From positions 796,001 through 856,000 of the forward strand of contig JAQGDQ010000034.1 of assembly GCA_030141605.1 (NCBI GenBank): DNA of 60,000 bases, given 5' to 3'. Within the stretch, counting starts at the first letter, position 1. Each line of letters opens with the position of its first letter. The position numbers and the translations under genes were made by a program. Of this stretch, positions 13,801 to 22,211 are shown one piece after another. The notes beneath the pieces were generated by a model. It searched no databases and was not told the origin of the DNA. It was given only the letters and a program-made list of their open reading frames with translations. The DNA comes from Tubiluchus corallicola. Taxonomy: Eukaryota; Priapulida; Priapulimorpha; Priapulimorphida; Tubiluchidae.

Positions 13801-16800
13801 GCTGATGAAATAAACTGAAAAAATTTTGTCGCGTAATTTGAATTTATCTTTTTCACACGAAATTCAAATCGAATAGTGTTGAAAAGAAAACCGTCCGTTA
13901 AAATCAAAATGCAATTGAACACTGAACAATGAAAAAATAGAAATATCAAAATATACTTTTAAATAAAGCTGTAGGATTAGTACTACAAACACGGACCTTT
14001 GAACAATCTCTTGTATTTTAAGTTACTTAATTAAAAACATTTCTGTGATAATTATTTACAATTTGTACTATGATACGAGAAAAAAACAAACAACCAGAGA
14101 CTAGCTCATTAAAAATGCTCACCGTCTTGGTTTTGCTTAGGTGAGATTACGCGAGTTTTCGTAGACAGATCAATTGCGACGTCATTGATCTCCGATGCCG
14201 CTTGAGCTAGAAGACTCGAAGCAGTCAACGACATGTGTGCCGAATGACTAGCCAACATAGATAATGCCGATGAGTGCGACGTTGGAGATGATTGACTGTT
14301 TGCAAATGATGACTGTTTGCTTCCTGACGGAGATAAAGCTGATTGGTTTGTTGCTAAAGTTGATCGAGACGGACTGCTCAGATCGGTAGCTAGCGCAGAT
14401 TCCGTTGTAACTAACGATAACGGTGCTGTATGACTGACAGAAGAAACTGCAGTAGACAACGACGGCAATTCCTGCGATGGCGACGATGACTTGTCATTTC
14501 TGTGCTTCTTCTTCTCCAATGCTTTCCGTTGCTGCTGCTTCAGCTGTTTCTCCTGCTCCAGAAGCGCTTTTTGCCTGGCTTTTAACTGAGCCTTCACCTG
14601 CAAAGTACAAACATCGATTCAACGATTTAGAATCGTAAAGTTTCAAACGACAAACATCTCAGATTATTTTTATTTTTAGTAGATTAAATCCACCCAAAAT
14701 CACTTCCTTCATGTAACATTATAAACTGTTGCCAAGTGCCACCCAAGAACTGTCATTTCACAGATGTTTTCCGTCAACCATTCCATGTAAAAAGTAGATA
14801 CTTGTGTGCTTCGAGGCATTGGATTGTTTTTTGAGTGCCGAGTCCGAGTACATGTATGATAACGCTTGATGGTGTGATTATAACAACCCACAAAAATTAG
14901 CTAGACTGTCCTTGTAAACAATTAACCCCATAATACATGTAACACGTGAGCTGTGGCTAATGGGATTTAACATTATTACTTACATCAGCATCAACTTAGT
15001 ACCAAGTACTTACGTAAAAGCTTGTGGTATGTTAGGAAAATGTTATGCTACACACATCTCACTTATGTGGCTGCTAACGAAGCTCATGTAAAACGATTAA
15101 GTACAAGCAATAACTGCCTGAGAAAAAACAAATGAAATAAACAAAGTACCTCTCTCAATGCTGCATCGTCGTTGTCACTGGAATCTGAACCAGATTCAGA
15201 GCTGACCGAAGAGGCAGAGCTTACAGATTCGGCATCGCTATCCGAAGACGCCTTCTTATCTTTTGATGTTTTCTCCTGCAACAGTGAAATACCGCATGTA
15301 AATTAATGCAAGACAGCCAAAATAAATGTTCCAATAATTAAAGAATTAAAACAAAATACATTGCGTCCGAGGAAACTTAAAAAAAACACGATACACGGCA
15401 AATGAAAAAGGTTTGAAAGAAACAAGAATTCACTCTTTGGCACTATTCCATTCCACTTAGTCTACAAAAAGCTGCAAACTTACATTAAGGCTTTGTTTAG
15501 ACCTTTCTACATGACAAAAAAACATTTAAAAATGCAAAACAGATTACATCTTCATATTCATTTTGACACATAAAAGGAATTTGAACAAGGGCAAAACAGT
15601 TTGAAAAAACGTTTTTAAGATATGAAAGATTAATTTGGGCTTTGTTGGCTACCATGCCTTCAAAACGCAACCAAAAAAATGATGGTAAAGTAAACAAAGA
15701 ACTGCACCATTGAAAACAACATTATGCAACTGCTTTATTTTGACAATTGTTTATTCGAGCAAAGCACACGCACATGTTTATCTGCGGCATATAATTTTTG
15801 CACCTGTGGATGAAAATCAGGGCTAAAAAAACAGCATTGTAGGCAGTGCACTGCAGTCCCTACCTGCACAACCACTCATCGGAATAAAAATTATTAATCA
15901 ACACAAACATTTGAATAATATAACACAAGTCTTGAAAAACATTGACAGCAAGTCACATATTGACATACATAGATTAGCATGGGGTCTATATATTAGGCAT
16001 ATTAAAACCCTCTGGACGTGATAGCCCCCGGGCAACTGCCCAGCATAGCCATTCGTTAAGATGACCCTGCTGAAAACATATTCACCAAGTGGCTTTGTCA
16101 CTTTTTCCTGTACCTAGTATGCTTTGGAGAGCCACATTTATGGTACAAGTATGTTACAGGTTTCTGCAATAAGACGTGAACAACAATCACAGTGCTCTCT
16201 CTCGGCTAGGTGTTTGAAAACAAAGTTATTTCAAGTTAAATTCTCTTAACTTTGTTTTCAAATACCTAGCTATAACCTTACTCTATATGTTCTTTGTACA
16301 GATCTATTTCACTACATCATTGGCTTCCACGTGTACACAAAATTATTGAATTTCTTTACTGTAAGCTTTGCCTATAAAGCTGGTTGCTGTTTGCATAACC
16401 TATCACATTAAAGTTGACTGCTAGGTTTTACACTGGAAACATATGATATGTTGCTAAAAGTAGTTTCTTTCAATAACACTGAGACACTTCAAGTTTATTT
16501 TATCGAAAATTCTTCCACTAAATCCTTGCCTTGGCGGGACCAGTATAAAACAAGTATTTCACGTCCCAGGTACATTTAATATTCTACATACCTGTAAATC
16601 GGTAGAACTGGATTGTCCTCCAGCAGAATCCGGCTTGAAAAGATCGGCTGCAGACAAAGATTCTGGATGTGAGCTGACACCACCTTCAGCCTTGTTGGCC
16701 AAAGCTGCTGCATTTGACAAGGCCTGTATAGAATGTTCTAGCGACTTCTTGCGATGCACCGATGTCGATGTCATCACTGTGCTTGTCACCGGAGTTGCGT

Positions 16801-19800
16801 TGACGACGGTCGTTGTTGCCGTACTCGTCGGTGACATGCTGGTGTGACTGGAGTCATGCTGTGACGACTTGGCAAGATCGTTGACGGAATGTGAGGAGTG
16901 AGCTGTACTGTTCATGCTGCTGCTCTTAGCTATGGATGATAATGTAGCCGATGCTGATGACGTCGACGACGACGACGATGCTTTACCAAGATGGAGATCT
17001 ATGTTTGAAAAAAGGAATTAAGAATAGAAAAATCTTATATTTAGATTACAAACCAAGAAAGCTACTTCTTAACAACAAAACTAAAAAACGAAGAACAGTC
17101 AAAGCAAAAGGCAGAATAGTTTTGACAAAAGAAAAGACCAGTTTCCCCCTGGTTGTTATTTACATATTTTTCTTCCTAAACAAGTTGTATTACAGTTTCA
17201 ACAAAAGATTGCTTTTGAATAGGAACACTGAAACAATTCTGGCTGCACAATTGCATAGTTTTCAACATTAGGTCCACAAACAAATGCACTTTTTTGATGA
17301 ATGAGATTTATTAATGCAATGTATTTCTGTCACTTTTAATGATCATCCTTGGGTGCTTAAAATATAGTAGCCACATTGGGCCTGGTTAGTAACAGGATTA
17401 GTGACAACTAAAAAATTGCTTCGGGTGGCTTTATATGCCACACTGCTTCTAGCTATTTATCTCTTTTAGAGAGTACATATTGTACAAGAACTTGACCAAA
17501 CTAGTCCAACAATTGAAAGTTTAACATCAGAGCGTTACCCTTGATAATAATGAGCAAAAAACATATTTTGGCAAGCAACAACACAATACAAAACTAGGTC
17601 TAGTGGCAATGTCAGATTGTACGTACCAGAGGGTAATAGAGATTGCTGTAACAAGGCATCAAACCCAGACGCATGTGCAACGTCCGATGGTAAAGATGTG
17701 CCAAAACTGGGTAGAAAACCGGCCTGCATCCCAGCTGCAAAATAATCATTAAGTGCTGCCATCCGACGGACGTGTTCCGAGGCATTCAACCACCACATAC
17801 CTCCTCCTATAACAAAGTGCAATTATTACTTAATATGGCGTCATTAGCTTGAAAATAAGACAGTGTCCTTCAGTGACTTGTCATAGTCATAACAGTGAAA
17901 CTTTTGAAGAAGAATACATTTTTAGAGACTTAAAGGGCATTTAGAGCTTTTCCGCTTATTAGTAATGGCATAGGGTAAAAAAGTCCATTGTGAAGATAAA
18001 TAACACCAAGACAGAAAAATACATAATACAGGGTTGTGGTGATACTTCATTGAGAAAAAGCAAATAGAGAGCTTCCACTACAATCACAGATGGTGAGAGC
18101 AGAAAAGATGCCCTTCTACAGTCGTTGGGATCATTGAGCAGAATCATTTGTACTTGGGGTCGCATTCTACAATCACAGACTGTGAAAAATCTACAATCAG
18201 CCTGTGATTTTTTTACAGTCAACGTCGTCGCCAAGACGTACCAAATTTTGAGCCACTTTAGTTTGCAAATGTGTGTTTTGTCTCGTCTCTTGATGTCTGA
18301 AGAATTTAAAATATTCATGCTTTTCAAAAATTTATCCGTAGACTCAGAGATTGTTGTAAATTGTAACCGGCGTGATTCTTTCTAATGTAATCATAGCAGA
18401 AATTCTCTAATGCCTGGTTAGGATATTAGGTACTGAAGCTGATATAGCATGTAGAAAACATGTAGCTTGGCTGAATATTCCAAACTTACAAATATCATCG
18501 AAAATCCAACTTTCACAATAGAAACTGAATTACATGTTTTATCGACACAAGTTTCGTATACAGTACTAAATTGTGGACAGTTAAAACTGTTCAATAAAAA
18601 TGAATTTTATGGGTTCATAAAACTGTACTGCAAAACGTTGAGTAAAATGGCCAAAGAAAATTTGACACCAGGATCTAAACAAGAGAGAATAGAGACTGAG
18701 GTCATACAGAATTTATGAGCTTAGATGGTATCTGACATGTCATTAGACTGCTACAGAACTCTCAACTTACTACAGCATCACACAAAGTAGTAATGCCTGG
18801 GAGGAAGCCAAAAGAAGGATATTTGGATATTCTGAAGAAAGATTTGCTAACATTTTGAAAACAGTTTCTCCAAATGGACTGCCAGTTAATACAATTTCAG
18901 GTGAACGTGTGTCAAGCATAAAGTCATAATGGTGCAATGTACAATTTTACCTGTAGTAGGCGCAGAGTAGTTGAGTGCTGCTAAGGCTGCTGCATAATCT
19001 GCCTGTGACGTAGCAAGCGGAAATCCGGAAAGCGCCGGATGAGCCATGGAGTAAGCACCAGGAAAGTGACCAAATGGTAATCCAGCTGGTGCAGTAGGAA
19101 ACAATCTGTTGTCTAAAATAAATACAAAGTCTTGTTAATTTCACCTGAGTAAGTCTAAAACTAGGTAACAACACTACACTTGTATTATAAATATTAATAA
19201 TTTGTTGTCCCCAATGCCTTACATTTTATATTTGTTCAGATTTTAAGTGTTTAGAAAGAGTTTATACCATGCAGTCAGCTAACATATCTCATTTTTTCTT
19301 CACGTTATCATGAATAATCATTTGCGTATAATTGTTTTATTTTTCTTTTTATATTTTTGTCACTAATATGTATTAAAATGCTTTATTTACGGTGTTTAAC
19401 ATTGCAACAATAAATAATATAACATAGTAACTGCACATGTTCTTCACAATCAATTATAAAGAGGGTGGGGTGAACACAGAGAAACAGGTGAGTGCTTTTG
19501 TCAGCGTCAACATCAAAGTCTCAAAGTAAAAAAATATTCCAAAATTTAATGTCGTGCATGCAGTTAGTCAAAAAAGATTAGCGTATATATATATAGAAGG
19601 CGTCCAAAAAGAATCTCTGAAAGTCATTAATAGGTGTCAGTACTTTACAACATCGTTGTACGCCGAAGACCATAAAAACTCTAAGATTGGCTCGATGATT
19701 TCTTGCAAGAACTGTCTTAATGAAAAGACTTTGCACAAACAGGAAGATATCTAACTATCAGCAAACTGTATATGAATTATTCTAAGTGTATTAATAATAT

Positions 19801-21283
19801 AATAATAATATAAACTTTATTTATTTTGAGTGGGATTTATGCAGGCGTAACCCTCAGACATGTACACATGGTACACTATACAGCATGCTTTTAACAATAT
19901 CCAATACAAACATGTTGTATTGGTAGTTGTTTATAATACTAATGCTGTACAGCCAGTAAACAGGGAGGAACCGCTTGTACAACCGTTCCTTTAACGTTAC
20001 TTAACATTTACCAAACACCATTACCGATATTGTGAGCCGCTTAGTACAAGTATCGATTAAGTAGTCGTATATGTCACGCAGACTATGAAATATAACGCGA
20101 AACGACTTTTTCAACTGTTATATAAATGTTCGAGCAGTTCAGAGAGCTCCATGCTAATATTCAAGCAGTTGAAATTAAGCTTAGTGAAGTTAGACACGCA
20201 CATGTATGCAAAGCGTTGCATGGGGTTTCACACAGTCAACATATAACGCAGCTGCCTGTTTTCAATGTTATTTATAATCACGAGTAAAAAGAGTTATATT
20301 TTATCTCATCCGAGCCTGCTGGCAAATAACCTTGCTGTAGCAGTCGCCAGTAATAGTCTGTATGGTAACTTTAAAAGTTAAGGAGCAAATGCGTATGCGT
20401 TCTCTTTCTTGCAAAAAAGGTGCCGCCATGCGAATCCAGGTAAAAAAGTTACAGATAAAAAAGTTACAGAAAAGAAGTCACAGGAAGAAAGAAATAATCG
20501 TAACCCTAACCCCAATCCTAACCATAGCCAAAATTAATCATGACTCTTTTCTTAGCCAATATTGTGACTTTTTTGTAACTATATTTCCGGTCACAGAGCA
20601 ATCAGAACAATACACTAATAAGTGAAACATTAAGTGAAGTAAATCAAAAATAGAATAATCAACTAAGCATTAAATTGTTTTCTTACATTGCAAGTAAATA
20701 ATTAAACTTTATTAATTATTTATTAAACTATATTTTATTAATTAATTACAAAATAATTACATTGGAAAACAGGAGTGCCAATGTGATAGGTTCGGAAAGA
20801 CGAAGTCTCTCCAGAAATGTTGCGTAAGGCTTAGTTCCGGAATGAAAAACTGAATTGTGACCAAAACTGTTTCCCTGACAAATTTTGCTTTAGGTTCGAC
20901 AAACATAACATTACGCACATAACTAGCCAACTTAAAACAATAATTACAGTGCAAGTAAACACAAAATAGGATCTAAGTACCCCATAGGTGGAATGCATTT
21001 GGATGGAAACGGCACATTTTCAAAACACATATTGTTACAGAAATCATTGGCGTGTAAACTTGGAAGACACAAACAGGTTTTTGACAGAAAATCGTCACAA
21101 GTTTTTTTTCAAGTGCGTTTTTTTCGTAAACGTTCTCGGGGTTTGCTCGAACTACAATTTATAACTAAAGTCAACACAGACTGGAACATTACTAAGACTT
21201 ACTGTAAGTTACAAGTAAAAAAAAACTACAATTGCACTGCCCACATACAACTACAATACTACTACTACTACTTCTACTACTAT

Positions 21284-21356
<73 letters not shown>

Positions 21357-22211
21357 CTATATTTAAAGTCGCCTTTTAGATGAACAATTAACATAAGCTT
21401 AAAGAGCTAAAAGAGCTTTATGCCGACTGTAAATAACAAAATTTTGTACATATTAGAGACTATTATTACCTAGCTTTTACCCTAAATACTACAGGCCAAG
21501 GAGGGCAATGGTAGTTACCATTTTTAAAGTTTGGTAATACCCGGCCACAGTAGCGAACTCACGACCTGCTAGACGGAACAAGGATATGTTACCATTAGAC
21601 TAAACCGTCTGGTATAAAACTGCACCAAGTAATACAAATAAATAATTTCTAGGTTAACAGGTACCTGACAAAACAAAACAATAAAGAACTTATGATAGCC
21701 ACAAAATAAAATTATCAACAACTTAGATGTACTACAAACTTTCAGCTTAATATTAAATGTCAATGTTATATCAATTTAATATCAATACTACAAGACAAGC
21801 GGTCATTAGGTCATTAGGAGACACGCTCATTTTCCCCTGGACTCCTGAGTTGTATTGAAGCTGACGGTGGCCGGTAATAAAGTCACAGGAAAAAAGTCAC
21901 AATGTTGGCTAGGAAAAGTCACAATTAATTCTGGCTAGGCTTAGGTTATCTTTTTTCCTGTGACGTTTTTCGTCACTTTTTACCTGGATTTCTATTGAAT
22001 GGCCTTGAAACTTTTGCATAATCATGACACATAGGAAGCTTCACACTGTAATTGCTGATGGCAGCTTGCTTTAATACACAGGGTAACTAAAAAACTTACT
22101 GAGCAGCGAAGAGGGGTAGAAGCCCCCGGGTGGTGGGGCACCGGCGTTACTTGCTGCTGCTGCTGCTGCTGGACTTTTTGACGACGTTGACCTGTCACTA
22201 GGAGACTCCAT
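269..22211 (-). CDS. BAZ2B: BAZ2B-like chromatin remodeling subunit (23 coding exons, 3' part outside window)
   Basis: Spliced gene read from 22211 down to 269. The joined exons give one open frame of about 1173 residues with every intron phase consistent. Recognised parts: an N-terminal Ser/Ala/Pro-rich region with a W-W motif (about 92-95), an acidic Ser/Asp stretch (288-329), Gln/Lys-rich coiled coils (330-603), an RG-rich box (about 588-610), the MBD/TAM domain (about 690-775; DEREVRIPLEYGW and GEVLYFAPCGKK are nearly those of vertebrate BAZ2B), a long charged helix (about 825-1000; RQQAVLLKHQ is identical to the vertebrate protein) and the DDT domain (about 1033-1100). In the family, these proteins bind ISWI ATPases through the DDT region and act on nucleosomes in the nucleus. 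The PHD finger and bromodomain should lie beyond position 1. BAZ2A fits the MBD less well. The exon chain rests on splice signals and homology, not on transcripts. Confidence 0.93.
715..866. repeat. 36-bp minisatellite, about 4 copies
   Basis: Tandem units starting GAGCAATATTACATCAAAGT and ending CTGCTGAAAAACAAT, in the intron between coding exons 22 and 23. Copies are nearly identical except for A-run length. Confidence 0.92.
1441..1502. repeat. 22-bp minisatellite, about 3 copies
   Basis: Tandem units of AATGATTATATGTGGAAGAA plus AC, two full and one partial, in the intron between coding exons 22 and 23. Confidence 0.92.
1842..1981 (-). CDS. BAZ2B: BAZ2B coding exon 22 (DDT domain)
   Basis: Residues 1055-1101, phase 1 in and 0 out. 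The acceptor is TTCTAG at 1982 and the donor GAG|GTAAAT at 1841. IPSLNTIQLGLLNS, then EKLLDLVGFLLHCAIRDPGI, corresponds to VPNLSVLQEGLLNI...VQDLLVRLLSAAVCDPGL in human BAZ2B. Confidence 0.94.
2413..2602 (-). CDS. BAZ2B: BAZ2B coding exon 21 (start of DDT domain)
   Basis: Residues 992-1054, phase 0 in and 1 out. The acceptor is GTTTCAG at 2603 and the donor CTCG|GTAAAG at 2412. EQRRLEILRARELKKPVEDM leads into LDRIPGVKLAGEAFADCM and LVTEFLHTFGAAVGLG, the first helices of the DDT domain. The KELKKPxEDM and RIPG blocks are shared with vertebrate BAZ2B. Confidence 0.95.
2628..2747. repeat. 20-bp minisatellite, 6 copies, beside a splice acceptor
   Basis: Six tandem units of the GTACAAGTGAAGCCAACACG type lie in the intron, 25-145 nt upstream (gene sense) of coding exon 21. 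Units differ by one to three bases. The repeat covers the stretch where the branch point would be expected. Confidence 0.93.
3974..4036 (-). CDS. BAZ2B: BAZ2B coding exon 20 (mini-exon)
   Basis: Residues 971-991, phase 0 in and out. The acceptor is TTGCTAG at 4037 and the donor CTG|GTAAAT at 3973. It encodes EKERLKAERRAERKLLKESK, then L, aligned with EKERLKQEKRDEKRLNKERK of human BAZ2B. Confidence 0.92.
5052..5117 (-). CDS. BAZ2B: BAZ2B coding exon 19 (mini-exon)
   Basis: Residues 949-970, phase 0 in and out. The acceptor is TTTTCAG at 5118 and the donor GAG|GTACGA at 5051. It encodes ERERRKQHMMLVRALETRKK, then QE, matching ERERRRQHMMLMKAMEARKK of human BAZ2B. Confidence 0.93.
5582..5623 (-). 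CDS. BAZ2B: BAZ2B coding exon 18 (14-codon mini-exon, extra relative to human)
   Basis: Residues 935-948, phase 0 in and out. The acceptor is CTTCAG at 5624 and the donor ATG|GTATGT at 5581. It encodes ERERRRQLLIMFNM. The next exon begins with a similar block (ERERRKQHMMLV), and the vertebrate protein has only one such block. It therefore looks like a tandem exon duplication that may be spliced in optionally. Confidence 0.75.
6234..6278 (-). CDS. BAZ2B: BAZ2B coding exon 17 (mini-exon)
   Basis: Fifteen codons, residues 920-934, phase 0 in and out. The acceptor is CCTACAG at 6279 and the donor CAG|GTGAGT at 6233. It encodes EREIKRQQAVLLKHQ; RQQAVLLKHQ is identical to vertebrate BAZ2B. Confidence 0.93.
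6378..6777. mobile_element. hAT-type MITE with perfect 8-bp target duplication
   Basis: A 400-bp element in the intron between coding exons 16 and 17. Its ends are CAGGGGTGTGCAAA and the inverted TTTGCACACCCCTG, and it is flanked on both sides by the identical octamer CTATAAAC (6370-6377 and 6778-6785). The 8-bp duplication and CAGGGGTGT terminus are typical of hAT elements. There is no transposase ORF, so it is nonautonomous. The intact duplication suggests a fairly young insertion. Confidence 0.93.
7688..7753 (-). CDS. BAZ2B: BAZ2B coding exon 16 (mini-exon)
   Basis: Residues 898-919 (22 codons), phase 0 in and out. The acceptor is GTATAG at 7754 and the donor is the weak CAG|GTCTGT at 7687. 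It encodes ARRKRMEDVQRKRLAEAMKK, then AQ. It is charged helix, and the symmetrical phase means it can be skipped without a frameshift. Confidence 0.85.
7801..7855. repeat. (CAT/CAC)n trinucleotide repeat
   Basis: A compound microsatellite in the intron just 5' (in gene sense) of coding exon 16: CAT units, five CAC/ACC units, then about nine CAT units. Confidence 0.95.
8354..8469 (-). CDS. BAZ2B: BAZ2B coding exon 15 (charged helix)
   Basis: Residues 859-897, phase 1 in and 0 out. The acceptor is TTTGCAG at 8470 and the donor GAG|GTAGGG at 8353. It ends LRMEKEMRAQQLIE, almost the same as IRMEKELRAQQILE in human BAZ2B, which fixes the alignment of this helix. Confidence 0.93.
8955..9115. mobile_element. 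Possible decayed MITE with TTAGGG-like core
   Basis: An intronic segment with weak inverted ends (GAGTCTTTGGCTG near 8957; CTCCTTCAAAGTC near 9098) around a core of GGGTTAGGG-like repeats (about 9013-9060). The layout resembles the MITE family at 20.4, 21.9 and 50.1 kb, but the termini are too diverged to assign with confidence. Confidence 0.3.
9202..9294 (-). CDS. BAZ2B: BAZ2B coding exon 14 (charged helix)
   Basis: Residues 828-858, phase 1 in and out. The acceptor is GCGCAG at 9295 and the donor GAG|GTACGT at 9201. VQRREEDMRLCKRLAQQRLL continues as a charged helix aligned with the Lys/Glu/Gln-rich helix after the MBD of vertebrate BAZ2B. The helix appears about 30 residues shorter here, or one exon was missed. 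Confidence 0.82.
9786..9945 (-). CDS. BAZ2B: BAZ2B coding exon 13 (AT-hook-like)
   Basis: Residues 775-827, phase 0 in and 1 out. The acceptor is AAATAG at 9946 and the donor CCA|GTAAGT at 9785. It encodes LNEEEIIARIEEYRARKLRK followed by KPRGGRRR, a basic AT-hook-like patch, and ends EGRPA. A second possible donor, 12 nt earlier in the transcript (GAAG|GTAGGC), has the same phase and would drop four residues. Confidence 0.85.
10451..10552 (-). CDS. BAZ2B: BAZ2B coding exon 12 (end of MBD/TAM)
   Basis: Residues 741-774, phase 0 in and out. The acceptor is TTTGCAG at 10553 and the donor CAG|GTAAAA at 10450. It encodes YLDKNSITDISRDNFSFSTK then INVGEFLDPQADGQ. The ISRDNFSFS block is identical to vertebrate BAZ2B. 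Confidence 0.93.
10608..10699. repeat. 23-bp minisatellite, 4 copies
   Basis: Four tandem units beginning AAAGGTATTCCCTAG lie in the intron between coding exons 11 and 12. Only the last copy carries differences. Confidence 0.92.
10794..10905 (-). CDS. BAZ2B: BAZ2B coding exon 11 (MBD/TAM core)
   Basis: Residues 703-740, phase 2 in and 0 out. The acceptor is CTTCAG at 10906 and the donor CGG|GTAATT at 10793. It carries WRRQTKIRALSMSGVRGEV, then YFAPCGKKMKTYPEVQR. This is the signature part of the methyl-CpG-binding-like fold in BAZ2 proteins, known from the family as a TAM domain that does not necessarily select methylated CpG. Confidence 0.94.
11360..11528 (-). CDS. BAZ2B: BAZ2B coding exon 10 (start of MBD/TAM), GC donor
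   Basis: Residues 647-702, phase 1 in and 2 out. The acceptor is CTTGCAG at 11529. It encodes a basic patch (LRKRRRILRDERE) and the first strand of the MBD (VRIPLEYG). Only a donor at GG|GCAAGT (intron from 11359) keeps the frame and rebuilds the conserved EYGW across the junction, making this a GC-AG intron. A GT six bases further in would shift the frame. Confidence 0.9.
12026..12141. repeat. 58-bp tandem duplication in a BAZ2B intron
   Basis: Two nearly identical 58-bp copies (12026-12083 and 12084-12141) lie head to tail in the intron between coding exons 9 and 10. High identity suggests a recent duplication. Confidence 0.9.
12253..12382 (-). CDS. BAZ2B: BAZ2B coding exon 9
   Basis: Residues 604-646, phase 0 in and 1 out. 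The acceptor is TTACAG at 12383 and the donor CTG|GTGGGT at 12252. It opens with GGGRGGR, completing the RG box, then LTVKAMAAARKQQLQHLAHE and a Ser-rich tail. Confidence 0.85.
12568..12732 (-). CDS. BAZ2B: BAZ2B coding exon 8 (Gln-rich helix and RG box)
   Basis: Residues 549-603, phase 0 in and out. The acceptor is TTTGCAG at 12733 and the donor CGG|GTAAGT at 12567. It starts FLLEAQLKQQQQQLKLARKL, a coiled-coil-like helix, and ends in KQGRGRGGGRGRGRGR, an RG/RGG-rich box that continues into the next exon. Confidence 0.87.
13315..13496 (-). CDS. BAZ2B: BAZ2B coding exon 7
   Basis: Residues 488-548, phase 1 in and 0 out. The acceptor is TTTCAG at 13497 and the donor AAG|GTATCA at 13314. It encodes a Pro/Ser linker (KPALPPPVISKPNFGQ) leading into a charged helix ending EEQKAKQEELK. 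No known domain is seen. Confidence 0.85.
14123..14597 (-). CDS. BAZ2B: BAZ2B coding exon 6 (coiled coil plus Ser-rich linker)
   Basis: Residues 330-487, phase 0 in and 1 out. The acceptor is TTGCAG at 14598 and the donor ACG|GTGAGC at 14122. The first 40 residues are a Gln/Lys/Glu-rich helix (VKAQLKARQKALLEQEKQLK). The rest is Ser/Thr/Ala-rich and disordered in character, ending near AAIDLSTKTR-like sequence (read as VAIDLSTKTR). This is the largest exon in the window. Confidence 0.88.
15150..15275 (-). CDS. BAZ2B: BAZ2B coding exon 5 (acidic Ser/Asp stretch)
   Basis: Residues 288-329, phase 0 in and out. The acceptor is TTGCAG at 15276 and the donor GAG|GTACTT at 15149. It begins EKTSKDKKASSDSDAE and continues as Ser/Glu/Asp-rich sequence to DNDDAALRE. 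It corresponds to the acidic serine tract of vertebrate BAZ2B and has several candidate casein kinase 2 sites. Confidence 0.87.
16205..16270. repeat. 24-bp near-perfect intronic hairpin
   Basis: Arms 16205-16228 and 16247-16270 are reverse complements with one mismatch, around an 18-nt loop, in the intron between coding exons 4 and 5. It could be a foldback element or a small-RNA precursor hairpin. Nothing in the sequence decides between these. Confidence 0.7.
16592..16998 (-). CDS. BAZ2B: BAZ2B coding exon 4 (Ser/Thr-rich)
   Basis: Residues 152-287, phase 1 in and 0 out. The acceptor is CATAG at 16999 and the donor CAG|GTATGT at 16591. It is low in complexity: a poly-Ser run, then Ser/Thr/Ala-rich sequence containing HRKKSLEHSIQALSNAAALA. 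I see no known domain; this is probably disordered linker. Confidence 0.85.
17627..17806 (-). CDS. BAZ2B: BAZ2B coding exon 3
   Basis: Residues 92-151, phase 1 in and out. The acceptor is TTATAG at 17807 and the donor CTG|GTACGT at 17626. It contains GGGMWWLNASEHVRR followed by a hydrophobic Phe/Leu/Pro stretch. This matches the position and character of the EWWRTTDAH...FFPPLLG segment in human BAZ2B. Confidence 0.85.
18125..18950. other. Intron segment with TE-like debris
   Basis: The intron between coding exons 2 and 3 of BAZ2B contains open stretches on both strands (an 83-codon plus-strand frame at 18467-18718; EAKRRIFGYSEERFANIL readable near 18805-18858) and inverted GACTGTGAAAAATC-type arms (about 18177-18225). 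I recognise no family. It is probably remains of a mobile element. Confidence 0.3.
18951..19112 (-). CDS. BAZ2B: BAZ2B coding exon 2
   Basis: Residues 38-91, phase 1 in and phase 1 out. The acceptor is TTTTAG at 19113 and the donor CAG|GTAAAA at 18950. The peptide is Phe/Pro/Ala/Gly-rich (FPTAPAGLPFGHFPGAYSM) and resembles the FP-rich N-terminal region of vertebrate BAZ2B. Confidence 0.85.
20436..20590 (+). mobile_element. MITE family copy A
   Basis: About 155 bp. It begins CCAGGTAAAAAAGTTACAG, has a core TAACCCTAACCCCAATCC and ATAGCCAAAATTAATCATGA, and ends in TTTCCGG. It shares order and sequence with copies at 21871-21987 (inverted) and 50143-50285. There is no coding capacity. It lies in the large BAZ2B intron upstream of coding exon 2. 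Confidence 0.8.
21260..21356. repeat. (TAA/TAC)n microsatellite
   Basis: Trinucleotide repeat: (CTA)n, then a long (ATA)n run interrupted once by AAATAAA. Confidence 0.95.
21497..21612 (-). mobile_element. tRNA-derived SINE-like fragment
   Basis: Read on the minus strand, an A-box-like stretch (GGTTTAGTCTAATGGTAACA, plus positions 21587-21606) is followed about 20 nt later by a B-box-like stretch (GGTCGTGAGTTCGCTA, near 21551-21566). This is the order and rough spacing of a tRNA internal promoter. It does not fold as an intact tRNA, so it is more likely a SINE head or tRNA relic. Confidence 0.5.
21871..21987 (-). mobile_element. MITE family copy B (inverted)
   Basis: A 117-bp copy in opposite orientation: CCGGTAATAAAGTCACAGG at the left and TCACTTTTTACCTGG at the right, with a GTCACAATTAATTCTGGCTA core. 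It lies 113 bp downstream (in BAZ2B sense) of the donor of the start-codon exon. Confidence 0.8.

Noticed and set aside
17959-18327. 122-codon minus-strand ORF in BAZ2B sense between coding exons 2 and 3
   Set aside because: Hydrophobic, low-quality composition, no BAZ2B similarity, and the exon 2 to exon 3 phases already fit without it.
18467-18718. 83-codon plus-strand ORF in the same intron
   Set aside because: No recognisable domain. It may be mobile-element debris; noted as such and not called a gene.
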